64,000 nt of DNA from CAVTJL01 sp963735065 (GCA_963735065.1 CAVTJL010000004.1:1240001-1304000), one strand, 5' to 3'. Positions 20,191-30,116 are shown, counted from the first letter of the stretch. Numbers and translations: made by a program. The notes: generated by a model from the letters alone, not told the origin.

Positions 20191-21269
20191 ATGAGTTCGA
20201 AGAATGCGCTTTTGCAGGAGCTGATCGATCTCTGCTTGGCGTACAACAGGCAGCTGCCCTCGGCCCTGCATAGCCGTGGCGGCGGCCCGTCCGGAGCGCC
20301 GGACGGGCGGATTGCCGATCTACCTCGACAAGATCGTCATGTGCGCCACCGCCTATCTCCTCCACAAGCCGCCCGTGCTGCGCAAGGAGCGAGGCCAGGA
20401 CAAGTGGCACGAGGTGGCCAAGCTCGTGAACGAGGCCGGCCGCCATGCGCGCCATTTCGGCATCAAGATCCTGTTCGGCGACTTCACGCGCCGCGCCAAG
20501 GACCGAAACTATCTCGTCGAGCGCTACGCCCATACCAAGTCCGGCGGCATGGCCGTCCCGGGCCTGGAGGGGCTTGATCGAGCACTTCTCTGACTGGATC
20601 GACCAGCAGTTTCAAGGCCCAAGGGAAAGATGTCGCTTCGCGGAGTATCCTCAAAGGCACAGGGTTCGATGCCGGCGAGCTCGCCTATCTGAGTGAGCTC
20701 GAGCGGATGTCCTACGAGGTGGCGTTCGACGGAGGCCACCCTCAAGCATGGCGACAGCCCGCTCGACACGACGTTCGAGAGCGGCTCGTCCGCCTATTCC
20801 GGCCTTCATAACGTCTGGCTCTATGTCTGCTCGGCCAAGACCAAGCAGCTCTACACGGCGCTGGGGCAGGAGGACAAGATCCATCACTCGACCTTCCTCC
20901 AGGGCGCCCCAGTGATCGGGGCGGGGGATTGGCTCGTGTCCGAAGGTCAGGTGCTGTTCATCAACTGCCGAGAGTGGCCACTATCGGCCGACCCTCGAGA
21001 ACATGCGGACCTTCGCCAGCACCTTCGCCAGCAAGTGGTCGACCAAGACGACGATCCAGCCCGAGCACAAGGGCGAGGTCTATCGCATCAAGGACTTCAT
21101 CGATCACGGCACCAAGGCGCCGGCGGCGCCGGAGTCCGTAATTGGAATGAATCAGGGAACCGTCGGCGGCAAGTTCGAGGCTAAGGCCGGCGCAGACGAG
21201 CACGGTATGGGTGGGACACTTCGGATGAAGAGAGCTCAGACCGCCATGGTCCACTGGCGGGAGCGCTGA
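20191..21269 (+). pseudogene. Frame-broken effector-like gene behind hcp (five single-base breaks)
   Basis: As sequenced this gene changes frame five times, always in the same direction. Removing one base near each of 20306 (GGG), 20570 (GGGG), 20611 (TTT), 20734 (GG) and 20972 restores one open frame of about 359 residues with no internal stop. The rebuilt protein has LLQELIDLCLAYNRQLP at its start, then LPIYLDKIVMCATAYLL, and a C-terminal part with IHHSTFLQGAPVIGAG and SGHYRPTLENMRTFA. The HSTFL...AG...SGHYRPT pattern recalls a module shared by plant IQM calmodulin-binding proteins and by bacterial toxin-like proteins; this link is from memory and untested. Its place right after hcp suggests Hcp-delivered cargo or its adaptor. 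No immunity gene is obvious. It is either a damaged gene or an intact gene with base-call errors. Confidence 0.65.
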
Positions 21270-21271
21270 CG

Positions 21272-22087
21272 GTGACGGCTGGGCACGGTCGGGACGGCGA
21301 GATCGTCACGCTGGCCCGGTCGGTAGCCGAGGCCATCGAGCGGGTCCGGGCAGCTCCCCAGGCCGTGCCGCCGCGCATGGCGCTCTTCCAGCTCGCCTGC
21401 GTCACCGGCGACTGGAAGCGGGCGCGGACCCAGCTCGATACGATCGTCGGGCTCGATCCCGAAGCTGCGCTGATGGCGAAGCTCTACACGAGCCTGATCG
21501 ATGCCGAGGCCACGCGCGGCGAGGTCGCGGCCGGCAAGGCCAAGCCCGTCACGCTGGGCGAGCCACCGGCTTGGGTCGCCATGCTCGCCCAGGCCCTCGA
21601 GCACGATGCGGTCGGCGAGGGAAGCGCAGCGGCCGAGCTGCGCCGCCAGGCGCTGCAGCTGGCGGAGCCGACGCCCGGGATGATCGACGGCAAGGCCTTC
21701 ACATGGATCATGGACGCCGATCCCCGGCTGGGCCCGGTCCTGGAGGTCGTCGTCAACGGGCAATATCGCTGGCTACCGTTCCTGCACCTCCGCGAGCTCC
21801 GCGCGGAGGCGCCCAAGGACATGCGCGACCTCGTCTGGCAGCCGGCGGAGATCGTGCTGAGCAATGAGAGCACGGTCCACGCCTTCCTGCCCGTGCGCTA
21901 TCCGGGCTCGGAAAGCGCGGACGACGATGCGATCCGTCTCGCCAGAGCGACGTCCTGGATCGAACGCCGAAACGGCGAGCAGCTCGGTCAGGGTCAGCGG
22001 CTGCTCGCGACCGACCTGGGTGACCATGCGCTACTGGACATCCGGCTCCTCGAGATCGGCCACTCATCCGGCGGGAGCGGCGGGTGA
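21272..22087 (+). CDS. tagJ: T6SS accessory protein TagJ (ImpE/SciE family)
   Basis: TagJ binds the sheath protein TssB and in some systems helps ClpV to reach the contracted sheath. The 271-residue protein has the ImpE features: an N-terminal TPR-like helical half (PPRMALFQLACVTGDWKRARTQLDTIVGLDPEA), FTWIMDADPRLGPVLEVVVNG in the middle, and a C-terminal half with YRWLPFLHLRELRAEAPKDMRDLVW. The start is a GTG two bases after the preceding stop. The stop overlaps tssE by four bases (GTGA). Systems with TagJ usually form a distinct branch of T6SS. Confidence 0.9.
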   Translation: MTAGHGRDGEIVTLARSVAEAIERVRAAPQAVPPRMALFQLACVTGDWKRARTQLDTIVGLDPEAALMAKLYTSLIDAEATRGEVAAGKAKPVTLGEPPAWVAMLAQALEHDAVGEGSAAAELRRQALQLAEPTPGMIDGKAFTWIMDADPRLGPVLEVVVNGQYRWLPFLHLRELRAEAPKDMRDLVWQPAEIVLSNESTVHAFLPVRYPGSESADDDAIRLARATSWIERRNGEQLGQGQRLLATDLGDHALLDIRLLEIGHSSGGSGG

Positions 22088-22818
22088 CCAGCGCCGTCCC
22101 GAGAGAGCGCCTCCAGCCCTCGCTCCTGGACCGGCTCAACGACGACCTGGCCTCGTCGCTGGGCGAGCTCGCCGCCAAGCGTCGAGCGCTGGAGCGCGTT
22201 CTGGATTCGGCGCAGCGCGCGGAGCTGGACCGTCTTCTCGCCGACGAGCGGCTCGTCATGCGACCACCGCAGATCGCGCAGATCGAGGCGTTCAGCGCCT
22301 TGGACGAGGACGGCAGAGCGCTCCTTGCTCGGATCGTGGAGCTCGAGCAGGCGAGACGGATCGAGCTCGATCGCAGCCTCGTCATCTCGATGGAAAGGCT
22401 GCGCGAGGCCGTGCTCCGGGATCTGGGCCACCTTCTCAACACGGTATCCCTCGAATCGCTGGAGAGCGAGGATGCCGGCACCTCTTCCGGGCTGTTCGAG
22501 CGGCTACCGGCTGCTCGGGACAGCGTCGTCAACTATGGCATCCCGGCGCTGGCAGGCAGGATCCGCACGGCCGAGGACTATGAGGAGCTGACCAGAGCCA
22601 TCGAGCGTGCCATCGCCCGATTCGAGCCAAGGCTGAAGGAGGTGCGGGTCTCGGTGGAGGAGACGGGCGGCAGCACGACCGGCCCGCTCAGGAACCCCGT
22701 CACCCTGCTGATCGAGGGCGAGCTCTGGGGCTATCCCCTGCCGGAGGCGCTTCGACTGCGCACGGTTCTCGACGTCGAGGACGGCAAGGCGCTCATCGAG
22801 ACCGGCGAGGCCGCCTGA
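22084..22818 (+). CDS. tssE: T6SS baseplate protein TssE (gp25-like), with unusual N-terminal insertion
   Basis: Baseplate wedge subunit similar to phage T4 gp25. The family start RLQPSLLDRLND (residues 9-20) and the core LREAVLRDLGHLLNT (106-120), SVVNYGIPALAG and PLRNPVTLLIEGELWGYP are all present. The protein is 244 residues against the usual 130-180. The extra length is a helical, charged stretch at about residues 21-105, where other TssE proteins have only about 25-30 residues between the two motifs. It starts at a GTG overlapping tagJ and ends overlapping tssF (TGATG). Function is certain from context; the role of the insertion is unknown. Confidence 0.9.
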   Translation: MTSAVPRERLQPSLLDRLNDDLASSLGELAAKRRALERVLDSAQRAELDRLLADERLVMRPPQIAQIEAFSALDEDGRALLARIVELEQARRIELDRSLVISMERLREAVLRDLGHLLNTVSLESLESEDAGTSSGLFERLPAARDSVVNYGIPALAGRIRTAEDYEELTRAIERAIARFEPRLKEVRVSVEETGGSTTGPLRNPVTLLIEGELWGYPLPEALRLRTVLDVEDGKALIETGEAA

Positions 22819-24749
22819 TGGACCGCAACTTCCTTCGCTATTACGAGCAGGAGCTGCGTTTCGTGCGCGACCTCGCCGGCGAGTTCGCGAGCGCGCACAG
22901 CCGCGTCGCGAACCGCTTCGGCCTCGATCAGGACGCCTGTGCCGATCCCTACGTGGAATGGCTGCTCGACGGCTTCGCGTTCCTCGCAGCGCGCGTTCAC
23001 CTGAAGCTCGATGCCGAGCACGAGCAGCTGGCCCATCACCTGACGGAGATGGTCTACCCCGACCTGCTGGCCCCGACACCGGCGATGGCGATCGTCCGCT
23101 TCCGGCCGGAGGCCAATCCGGCCATTGTGGAGCAGGGCTTCGCCGTGCCGCGCGGTACCCAGCTCGCCAGCCGGGCCGGTCTCGGCGCGGCCACGCGCTG
23201 CACCTTCGCGACGGCCCATCCGCTTCAGCTATGGCCGCTGGAGCTGGCGCGCGCCGAGTATCTGACGCGCGCGACGCTTGCGGCGGCGGGCCTGCCCGGT
23301 CTCGGAGGCGCGCGCGCCGCGCTGCGGCTACGGCTAAGGACGCTCGGCGAGTTTCCGCTGGCGATGTTGGGGATCGACCGGCTTCCCATTCATCTGGCGG
23401 GGGGCGATCGGATCGCGCACCGGCTCTACGAGGCCATCGTGGCGCACGGCATCGGGGTCGTCGTCCGGCCGGCCGACGGCGCGGCCGGCCAAGCCGTCGT
23501 GCTCGGCAAGGACAGTATCCGACGCGCCGGCATGGCGGACGAGGAGGCGCTCTTTCCGCCATCCCCACGCGGGTTCTCCGGCTATCGCCTGCTTCGCGAG
23601 TATTTCGCGCTGCCCGAGCGCTTTCTTTTCGTCGAGCTGGAGGGCCTGGCGAAGGGCGTCCGACGCTGTGACAGCCGCGAGCTCGATGTCGTCGTGATGC
23701 TCGATGCCGTCGACCCCGCCCTCGAGGGAGCGGTGGGGCGAGACCAGATCGCGCTTTTCGCCACGCCCGCCATCAACCTCTTCGAGCGTCGGGCGAAGCC
23801 GATTTCCGTCGAATCGCATGAGCGCGACTTCCACGTCGTGGGCGACCGCCTGCGTCCCCTTGATCACGAGGTCTTCGACGTTCTCGAGGTCGAGGGGGTC
23901 GGCAGGGACGAGCGCGAGCGGCTGCGCTTCGAGCGCTTCTATCACGCGAGCCACCTGAGCGATCCCCGGCGGGACCGGGCCTTCTACGCCATCGAGCGCC
24001 GGCCTCGCCTCGTCTCCGGCGGCGAGCGCCGTCGCAGCGCCACGCGCGGCGGCGCCGCGACGGACATTGCCCGCTCCAGCTATCTGGGCTCGGAGGTCTT
24101 CCTCACGCTGGTCGACGGCAACGCCGCGCCATGGCCCGACAGTATTCGTCGGCTCGACGTGAAGGTGCTCTGCACCAACCGCGATCTGCCGCTGGCGCTC
24201 CCCCTACCGCCGAGCGAGGGCCACTTCACGGCCGAGATCGGCGGGCCGGTCGAGGCTATTCAGGTTCTGGGCGGGATCACCGCTCCACGCGAGTCGCTCG
24301 CGGTGGCCGGCAGCGCCGAAGCCGGGCCACACGGCGCCGTGAGCTGGCGGCTCGCGGGCCATCTGGCCCTCAACCACCTCTCGCTTCTCGATGCGCCGGA
24401 CGGACGGGGCGCCGAGACGCTGCGGGCGCTGCTGCAGCTCTATGCGGCCCAGGCCGCACCGGGCTTGGCGCGCCAGGTCGAGGGTGTGCTCTCGGTGCGC
24501 GCTGCGCCCGTGACGCGGCGGCTGCCCGGCGGCGGCCCGATCACGTTCGGGCGTGGTCTCGAGGTCGCGTTGGAGCTCGCCGAGAGCGCCTTTCCGGAAG
24601 GCAGCGCCTTTCTCTTGGGGAGCGTTCTGGAGACTTTCTTCCGCCGCTATGTCGCCCTCAACAGCTTCACCGAGACCGTGATCGGCTCGGTCGAGCGCGG
24701 AGAACTGATCCGATGGCCGGCCAGGATCGGGCAGCGCCACCTCGCCTGA
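22818..24749 (+). CDS. tssF: T6SS baseplate protein TssF (VasA/ImpG)
   Basis: Large baseplate wedge subunit that forms a TssF2-TssG complex around the spike. It has 643 residues, the usual size. Landmarks are FLRYYEQELRFVRDLAGEFA at the start, DPYVEWLLDGFAFLAARVHLKLD, LYPDLLAPTPAMAIVRF-type motif, SGYRLLREYFALPERFLF and the C-terminal FLLGSVLETFFRRYVALNSF. The ATG shares a base with the tssE stop, and tssG begins inside its 3' end in another frame. Confidence 0.96.
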   Translation: MDRNFLRYYEQELRFVRDLAGEFASAHSRVANRFGLDQDACADPYVEWLLDGFAFLAARVHLKLDAEHEQLAHHLTEMVYPDLLAPTPAMAIVRFRPEANPAIVEQGFAVPRGTQLASRAGLGAATRCTFATAHPLQLWPLELARAEYLTRATLAAAGLPGLGGARAALRLRLRTLGEFPLAMLGIDRLPIHLAGGDRIAHRLYEAIVAHGIGVVVRPADGAAGQAVVLGKDSIRRAGMADEEALFPPSPRGFSGYRLLREYFALPERFLFVELEGLAKGVRRCDSRELDVVVMLDAVDPALEGAVGRDQIALFATPAINLFERRAKPISVESHERDFHVVGDRLRPLDHEVFDVLEVEGVGRDERERLRFERFYHASHLSDPRRDRAFYAIERRPRLVSGGERRRSATRGGAATDIARSSYLGSEVFLTLVDGNAAPWPDSIRRLDVKVLCTNRDLPLALPLPPSEGHFTAEIGGPVEAIQVLGGITAPRESLAVAGSAEAGPHGAVSWRLAGHLALNHLSLLDAPDGRGAETLRALLQLYAAQAAPGLARQVEGVLSVRAAPVTRRLPGGGPITFGRGLEVALELAESAFPEGSAFLLGSVLETFFRRYVALNSFTETVIGSVERGELIRWPARIGQRHLA

Positions 24750-25735
24750 GCCAGATCTCCGACGAGCCCCAGCTCGGCGAGGAGCCCTGGCGCTTCGACC
24801 TCTTTGCGGCGCTGCGCCGGCTGGAGGCTGCGCATGCGGCCGCCCCCCGGCTGGGCGATGCGAGGCGAGCGCGCGACGAGCCCGTCCGCCTTGGCCAGCC
24901 GCCCTTCCTCCATTTCCCAGCGGCGCAGATCGCGGCCTTCAAGCCCGGTGAGGATGGGCGGCCAGCGCGGCTCGCTACCTACGTCATGGGCCTGTTCGGG
25001 CCCCAGGGGCCGCTGCCCATCCATCTCACGAGCCATGCGCGCGACCGGCTTCGTCGCGAGGGCAATTCGACCCTCGCCGACTTCTGCGACGTCTTCCACC
25101 ACCGCATGATCGCCTTCTTCTATCGCGCCTGGGCGAGCGCGCAGCCGACGGTGGCCCAGGATCGGCCCGACGCGGACCGTTTCGCCCGCCGCCTGGGGGC
25201 CCTGGCGGGCGCGCCCGAGCCGTCCCAGCTCGAGACCCAGGGGCTACCCGAGCGGCTGGCTCTCTTCGCTGCCGGCCTCCTGGCGATGCAGACACGGCCG
25301 CCCGAGGCGCTCGCAAAGGTGGTGGCGCTCTTCTTCCATGTCCCCGCAAGGGTCGAGGAGCTCGTCGGCGCGTGGCTCGACATTCCTCCTCGGGAGCGCT
25401 CGCGGCTGGGCAGCGCGCGCCTGGGCACCGATGCCGTCGCCGGCATCCGGAGCTACCAGCGCGCACATCGCTTCAGGCTCGTCCTCGGTCCGCTGGACCT
25501 CGCAACGTTCCGCCGGTTTCTGCCCGATGGCGTCGCTCTGCCGGCGCTGAAGGCGATCGCCGCCTTCTCTGCCGGCCTCGATCGGGACTTCGATGTCCGC
25601 CTCCTCCTCGCGCGCCAGGAGGTTCCCGCAGCAAGGCTCGACGGCGCAACGCGCCTTGGATGGACCAGCTGGCTCGCGGCCCCGGCCCGGGAGCACGACG
25701 CTGGCGACCTCGTGCTGCGCGCCTCGGCCACCTAG
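24713..25735 (+). CDS. tssG: T6SS baseplate protein TssG (VasB/ImpH)
   Basis: Partner of TssF in the baseplate wedge. It has 340 residues with the family features EPWRFDLFAALRRLEA, FLHFPAAQIAAF, VMGLFGPQGPLPIHLTSHA, NSTLADFCDVFHHRMIAFFYRAW and YQRAHRFRLVLGPL. The start at 24713 lies inside the last 37 bases of tssF with a GGAG site; the same frame is open further upstream but only as a shadow of tssF. clpV begins 11 bases after the stop. Confidence 0.95.
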   Translation: MAGQDRAAPPRLSQISDEPQLGEEPWRFDLFAALRRLEAAHAAAPRLGDARRARDEPVRLGQPPFLHFPAAQIAAFKPGEDGRPARLATYVMGLFGPQGPLPIHLTSHARDRLRREGNSTLADFCDVFHHRMIAFFYRAWASAQPTVAQDRPDADRFARRLGALAGAPEPSQLETQGLPERLALFAAGLLAMQTRPPEALAKVVALFFHVPARVEELVGAWLDIPPRERSRLGSARLGTDAVAGIRSYQRAHRFRLVLGPLDLATFRRFLPDGVALPALKAIAAFSAGLDRDFDVRLLLARQEVPAARLDGATRLGWTSWLAAPAREHDAGDLVLRASAT

Positions 25736-25746
25736 GGAGCGACGAG

Positions 25747-28359
25747 ATGCCCGTCATCAGTCGTGAGGTGATCTTCGCCAAGCTGGGCGAGGTCGGCATG
25801 CGCACCCTGCAGAGCGCCTTCGAGCTCGCGAGCCTCAGGCGCGACGCGTACATCGAGCCGGTCCACTGGCTGGCACAGATCCTGCGCACCGATCGCAGCG
25901 ATCTCGCTATCCTGGTCGACCGCCTCGGGCTGGATCGCGACGCCCTCGCCAAGGACCTCGAGCGGGCCCTCGGCACCGTGCGGCGCACCGGCTCGTCGCG
26001 TCTCGATTTCTCGCGCGACCTCGAGCTGATGATCGAGCGCGGCTGGATCAGCGCCAGCCTCATGTTCGGTGCCAGCCGCATCCGCACCGCTCACCTGCTG
26101 CACGGCATGCTGGAGCAGCCGGAGCTCAAGCGGCTGCTCCTCGAGATCTCCCCGGTCTTCCGCTCCGTCGCCGCCGACCAGCTGGCCCAGCGCTTCCTCG
26201 AGCTGACCGACGGCTCGACCGAGGTGAGCATGGCGGCCGAGGCCGCGTCCATTCCGGATGGCGCGGCTCCGGGTGCAGCCAAGGGCGATAGCGCCCTCGA
26301 CCGCTTCACGAGCGATCTCACCGCAGCTGCCCGCGCAGGCCAGATCGACCCCGTTCTCGGCCGTGACGCCGAGATCCGCGAGGTGATCGACATCCTGATG
26401 CGCCGCCGCCAGAACAATCCGATCATCGTCGGCGAGGCTGGCGTGGGCAAGACGGCGCTGGTCGAGGGCTTCGCGCTGCGCATCGCTGCGGGCGACGTGC
26501 CGCCGATGCTCAAGGACGTGCGCCTCCTGGCCCTCGATCTCGCGGCGATGCAGGCCGGCGCCTCGGTCAAGGGCGAGTTCGAGAACCGCCTGAAGCAGGT
26601 GATCGAGGAGGTGCAGCGATCCCCGCAGCCCATCGTCCTCTTCATCGACGAGGCGCACACCCTGATCGGTGCTGGGGGAAGTGCCGGCACCGGGGACGCC
26701 GCCAACCTCCTGAAGCCGGCGCTGGCCCGCGGCACGTTGCGCACCATCGCCGCCACGACCTGGGCCGAGTACAAAAAGCACATCGAGAAGGATCCCGCGC
26801 TGACCCGGCGCTTCCAGGTCGTCCAGGTCGACGAGCCGGAGGAGGATCAGGCGATCAGGATGCTTCGCGGCGTCGCCTCGGTCCTCGAGCGTCACCACGG
26901 CGTGCAGCTTCTTGACGAGGCGATCGGCGCCGCGGTCCGGCTGTCGCGCCGCTACATCCAGGGTCGCCAGCTCCCCGACAAGGCCGTCAGCGTCCTCGAC
27001 ACGGCCTGCGCGCGTGTGGCTGTCAGCCAGCACGGCGTGCCCGCCCTCATCGAGGATGCCAAACGACGGATCGCCGACATCGAATCGGAGCTCGAGACCG
27101 CCGGCCGCGAGCGGCGGATAGGGATCGTCTCACCACGCGAGCCGGAGCTGCAGGCCGCCCTCGAGGCTGCCAAGGCCGAGCTTGCCGGCCACGAGGCCCG
27201 GTTCGCCGAGGAGAAGGCCCTCGTCGATCGCATCCTGTCGCTCCGAGCGCAGCTTCGACAGGGCCAGGACGAGGGCGCCTCGCTCGAGGAGCTGCAGGGC
27301 ATCCAGGCCGAGCTGAAGGCCCTTCAGGGGGAGGCCCCGCTCATCCTTCCCGCGGCGGACAGCCAGGCCGTGGCCTCGATCGTCGAGAGCTGGACCGGCA
27401 TACCGGTCGGCAGGATGCTGACGGACGAGATCGAGCAGGTGCTGGGCCTGAAGGCCACGCTGGGCGCCCGAGTCGTCGGGCAGGACCATGCTCTTGCGAC
27501 CATCGCCCAGCGGGTCGAGACGGCGCGGGCCGGGCTCGAGAACCCGAGCAAGCCCAAAGGTGTGTTCCTCCTCGTCGGCCCCTCGGGCGTCGGCAAGACG
27601 GAGACGGCCCTGGCGCTCGCCGAGCAGCTCTACGGCGGTGAGGATCACGTCATCACCATCAACATGAGCGAGTTCCAGGAGGCGCACACGGTCTCGACGC
27701 TCAAGGGGGCGCCGCCCGGCTATGTCGGCTACGGCGAGGGCGGACGCCTGACCGAGGCGGTGCGCCGCAAGCCTTACAGCGTCGTGCTGCTGGACGAGGT
27801 CGAGAAGGCGCATCCCGACGTTCACGAGCTCTTCTTCCAGGTCTTCGACAAAGGCATGATGGAGGATGGCGAGGGGCGGCGGATCGACTTCAGGAACACA
27901 CTGATCCTGCTCACCTCGAACGTCGGCTCCGACCTCATCATGAAGCTCTGCGCCGATCCCGATCTCCTCCCGACCGCGGAAGGGCTCAGCGCAGCGCTGC
28001 GCGACCCGCTGCTCAAGACCTTTCCGGCCGCCTTCCTCGGTCGCGTCGTCGTGGTCCCCTACTATCCCTTGAGCGACGAGGTCCTCTCCCAGATCATACG
28101 ACTGCAGCTGGGCCGGATCGCCCAGCGCGTTCGGGAGAGCCGGGGCGTGCCCTTCAGCTTCGACGAGGCCGTGGTCGACCTCATCCGTGCGCGCTGTCAG
28201 GAGCACGAGAGCGGGGGCCGAATGGTCGACGCCATTCTGACCGGCACGCTGCTGCCGAGAGTCAGTCGCGAGATCCTCGAGCGGCTGCGGACGGAGACAC
28301 CGATCGAGCGCATCCGCGTGGGCGTCGCCCACAGTGACTTCACCTATGAGTTCGCCTGA
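25747..28359 (+). CDS. clpV: T6SS sheath-recycling ATPase ClpV (TssH)
   Basis: AAA+ unfoldase that disassembles contracted TssBC sheaths. It has 870 residues: an N-terminal helical repeat domain (about 1-150), the first AAA module with Walker A GEAGVGKTAL and Walker B VLFIDEAHTLIGAGG, a coiled-coil middle domain, and the second AAA module with GPSGVGKTETALALAEQL and VVLLDEVEKAHPDV. The N-terminal part differs from ClpB, as expected for ClpV, which binds a helix of TssC. I chose the ATG at 25747, where family similarity begins. Context within the baseplate genes separates it from a chaperone ClpB. Confidence 0.96.
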   Translation: MPVISREVIFAKLGEVGMRTLQSAFELASLRRDAYIEPVHWLAQILRTDRSDLAILVDRLGLDRDALAKDLERALGTVRRTGSSRLDFSRDLELMIERGWISASLMFGASRIRTAHLLHGMLEQPELKRLLLEISPVFRSVAADQLAQRFLELTDGSTEVSMAAEAASIPDGAAPGAAKGDSALDRFTSDLTAAARAGQIDPVLGRDAEIREVIDILMRRRQNNPIIVGEAGVGKTALVEGFALRIAAGDVPPMLKDVRLLALDLAAMQAGASVKGEFENRLKQVIEEVQRSPQPIVLFIDEAHTLIGAGGSAGTGDAANLLKPALARGTLRTIAATTWAEYKKHIEKDPALTRRFQVVQVDEPEEDQAIRMLRGVASVLERHHGVQLLDEAIGAAVRLSRRYIQGRQLPDKAVSVLDTACARVAVSQHGVPALIEDAKRRIADIESELETAGRERRIGIVSPREPELQAALEAAKAELAGHEARFAEEKALVDRILSLRAQLRQGQDEGASLEELQGIQAELKALQGEAPLILPAADSQAVASIVESWTGIPVGRMLTDEIEQVLGLKATLGARVVGQDHALATIAQRVETARAGLENPSKPKGVFLLVGPSGVGKTETALALAEQLYGGEDHVITINMSEFQEAHTVSTLKGAPPGYVGYGEGGRLTEAVRRKPYSVVLLDEVEKAHPDVHELFFQVFDKGMMEDGEGRRIDFRNTLILLTSNVGSDLIMKLCADPDLLPTAEGLSAALRDPLLKTFPAAFLGRVVVVPYYPLSDEVLSQIIRLQLGRIAQRVRESRGVPFSFDEAVVDLIRARCQEHESGGRMVDAILTGTLLPRVSREILERLRTETPIERIRVGVAHSDFTYEFA

Positions 28360-28367
28360 GGCCGCCG

Positions 28368-29631
28368 ATGGGGGCGATGCTGATCATCGAGGTCGAGGAC
28401 ACCGGCGAGCGGCGTCGTCTGCAACGCGGCCGGCTGAGCATCGGCCGCGGCGAGAGCAACGACTGGGTCATCGAGGACAGCGGCACCAACCCCACCCTTT
28501 CCCGCCGCCACTGCCTGATCGAGGCATCCGATGACGGCTTCCGGGTCACGGATCTCGGCAGCACGAACGGCACCCAACTGAACGGCAGGCGCCTCTCGCC
28601 CCATGCGCCGGCACCGCTCGGCTCCGGCGACCAGCTTCGGCTCGGCCAGCGGGCGCTTCGCGTTGCCATGGAGACGCCCGAGGCCGCCAGCGCGCCTTCG
28701 ATCGGCACACCGCGTCCTGGCCCGGCCACGGCGGCCTGTCAGCCTCGATGCCCTGCTCGGCGGCCTCACCTCGGCCGACCCGGCTTCCGACACGCCAGCA
28801 CCGCGCGCCCTGCCGGACGATGGCGATCCGCTGGGCGACTTCTTCGACGAGCGGCCGCGCACACCTCCGCCCCCTCTGGCACCCCCCAGGGATCGCGGCA
28901 CGACGCAGGGCGACCATGGGCAGCCGCAGCTCGAGAGCTTCGGCCTGCCGCCGGTCGGCTCCCCTTCCGTCACCCCGCCCGCCCCGGCACCCGCCATGGA
29001 GCCCCCACCGACAGCGCCGGATGGAGCTCTGCGGGCCTTTCTCGAAGGCGCCGGCCTCGCGCCGAACGACGTTCCGACAGCCGACGCCGAGGCGCTGATG
29101 CGCGATGCGGGGCGGATCTTCGCGGCCATGGCAGAGGGTCTCCGCCAGCTTCTGGCGGCACGGGCCATGGTGAAGACCCATGCCGGCCTGGAGCGGACCG
29201 TCATCGGCGCCGCCGGCAACAACCCGCTCAAATATTCCGTGGCGCCGCGCGAGGCGGTCACGGCGCTCCTGCGCCAGAGGGAGCAGGGCTATCTGGCGCC
29301 GCTGCCGGCGGTCGAGGAGACCTTCCGAGATCTCAAGGCGCACGAGCTGGCGCTCTTGGACGGCATGCGCGCCGCCGTGGCCTCGCTCCTGGGGCGCTTC
29401 GACCCGAAGGTCCTGGAGAGCGCCTTGGCCGACGCTTCCACCCTCTCCGTCCTGCTTCAGGGCGGCAGACGGGCCCGGCTCTGGGAGCTCTACACCGAGC
29501 GCTACGCCGAGCTCGCGGAGGCGGCCCGGCTCCGCTTTCTGGGCGACCTCGACCGCGCCTTCGCCGACGCCTACGAAGACAAGGTTCGCGAGCATCCTGC
29601 GAGCCGGACATCCGGAACAGGAGCAGGCTGA
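28368..29631 (+). CDS. tagH: T6SS FHA protein Fha/TagH, with one frame break
   Basis: Forkhead-associated protein that in threonine-phosphorylation-controlled T6SS is phosphorylated by PpkA and triggers assembly. The N-terminal FHA domain has GRGESNDWVI, LSRRHCLIE and DLGSTNGTQLNG; a Pro-rich linker follows, then the TagH C-terminal domain with FLEGAGLAPNDV, GNNPLKYSVAPREA and FDPKVLESAL. The two halves are in different frames: the shift lies around 28700-28738, near GGCCTGTCAGCC, and one base removed there joins them to about 420 residues. As sequenced the first frame runs without a stop through into tssJ, which would give a false fusion. The stop shares a base with the tssJ ATG. Confidence 0.85.
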
Positions 29632-30116
29632 TGAACCGCCGCCGCGCCATCATCTCCGGAGCCGCACTCGCGACACTGCCGCTGCTCGGCGCTTGCGGCG
29701 GTGGCAGCCCCCCTCCTCCGCCGCCGCCCACCCTCGTCAGCGTCACGATCAAGGCGGCGACGGACGTCAACCCGGACGCCTCGGGCACGCCCAAGCCCAT
29801 CAGGGTCCGCGTCTTGAAGCTCAAGTCCGCGGGCGGCTTCGCGGAAGCCGACTTCTTCGCGCTCGACAAGGATCCGTCGAAGGTGCTGGGCGGCGACCTT
29901 CTCGGCATGGACCAGTTCGTGGTCGCGCCCGGCGGCACACAGGTCTGGCAGGCCAAGCTCGACGACGACACGCACACGATCGGCGTGATGGCGGCCTACT
30001 ACGACATCGACAAGACGCAGTGGCGCGCCTGGAAGGACGTGCCCAAGAACGCCACCACCCTCCTCACGGCGGATGTCGGTGCCAAGGGCGTGGCCCTGCG
30101 CGAGGCCGGGCTTTGA
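29631..30116 (+). CDS. tssJ: T6SS outer-membrane lipoprotein TssJ (VasD/SciN)
   Basis: Outer-membrane lipoprotein that anchors TssM of the trans-envelope complex. The 161-residue product has a lipoprotein signal peptide with lipobox LLGAC, so the lipidated Cys is near residue 23. A transthyretin-like beta-sandwich of the TssJ family follows (LVSVTIKAATDVNPD, PIRVRVLKLKS, FFALDKDP, VMAAYYDID). After the Cys comes a Gly-Pro-rich tether. The ATG overlaps the fha stop, and the tssK start overlaps its own stop. Confidence 0.93.
   Translation: MNRRRAIISGAALATLPLLGACGGGSPPPPPPPTLVSVTIKAATDVNPDASGTPKPIRVRVLKLKSAGGFAEADFFALDKDPSKVLGGDLLGMDQFVVAPGGTQVWQAKLDDDTHTIGVMAAYYDIDKTQWRAWKDVPKNATTLLTADVGAKGVALREAGL

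Noticed and set aside
28368..30116. In-frame FHA-TssJ fusion protein of 582 residues
   Set aside because: The TagH C-terminal domain is clearly coded in the next frame, and tssJ has its own lipoprotein signal peptide and start. The fusion is a by-product of the frame break.
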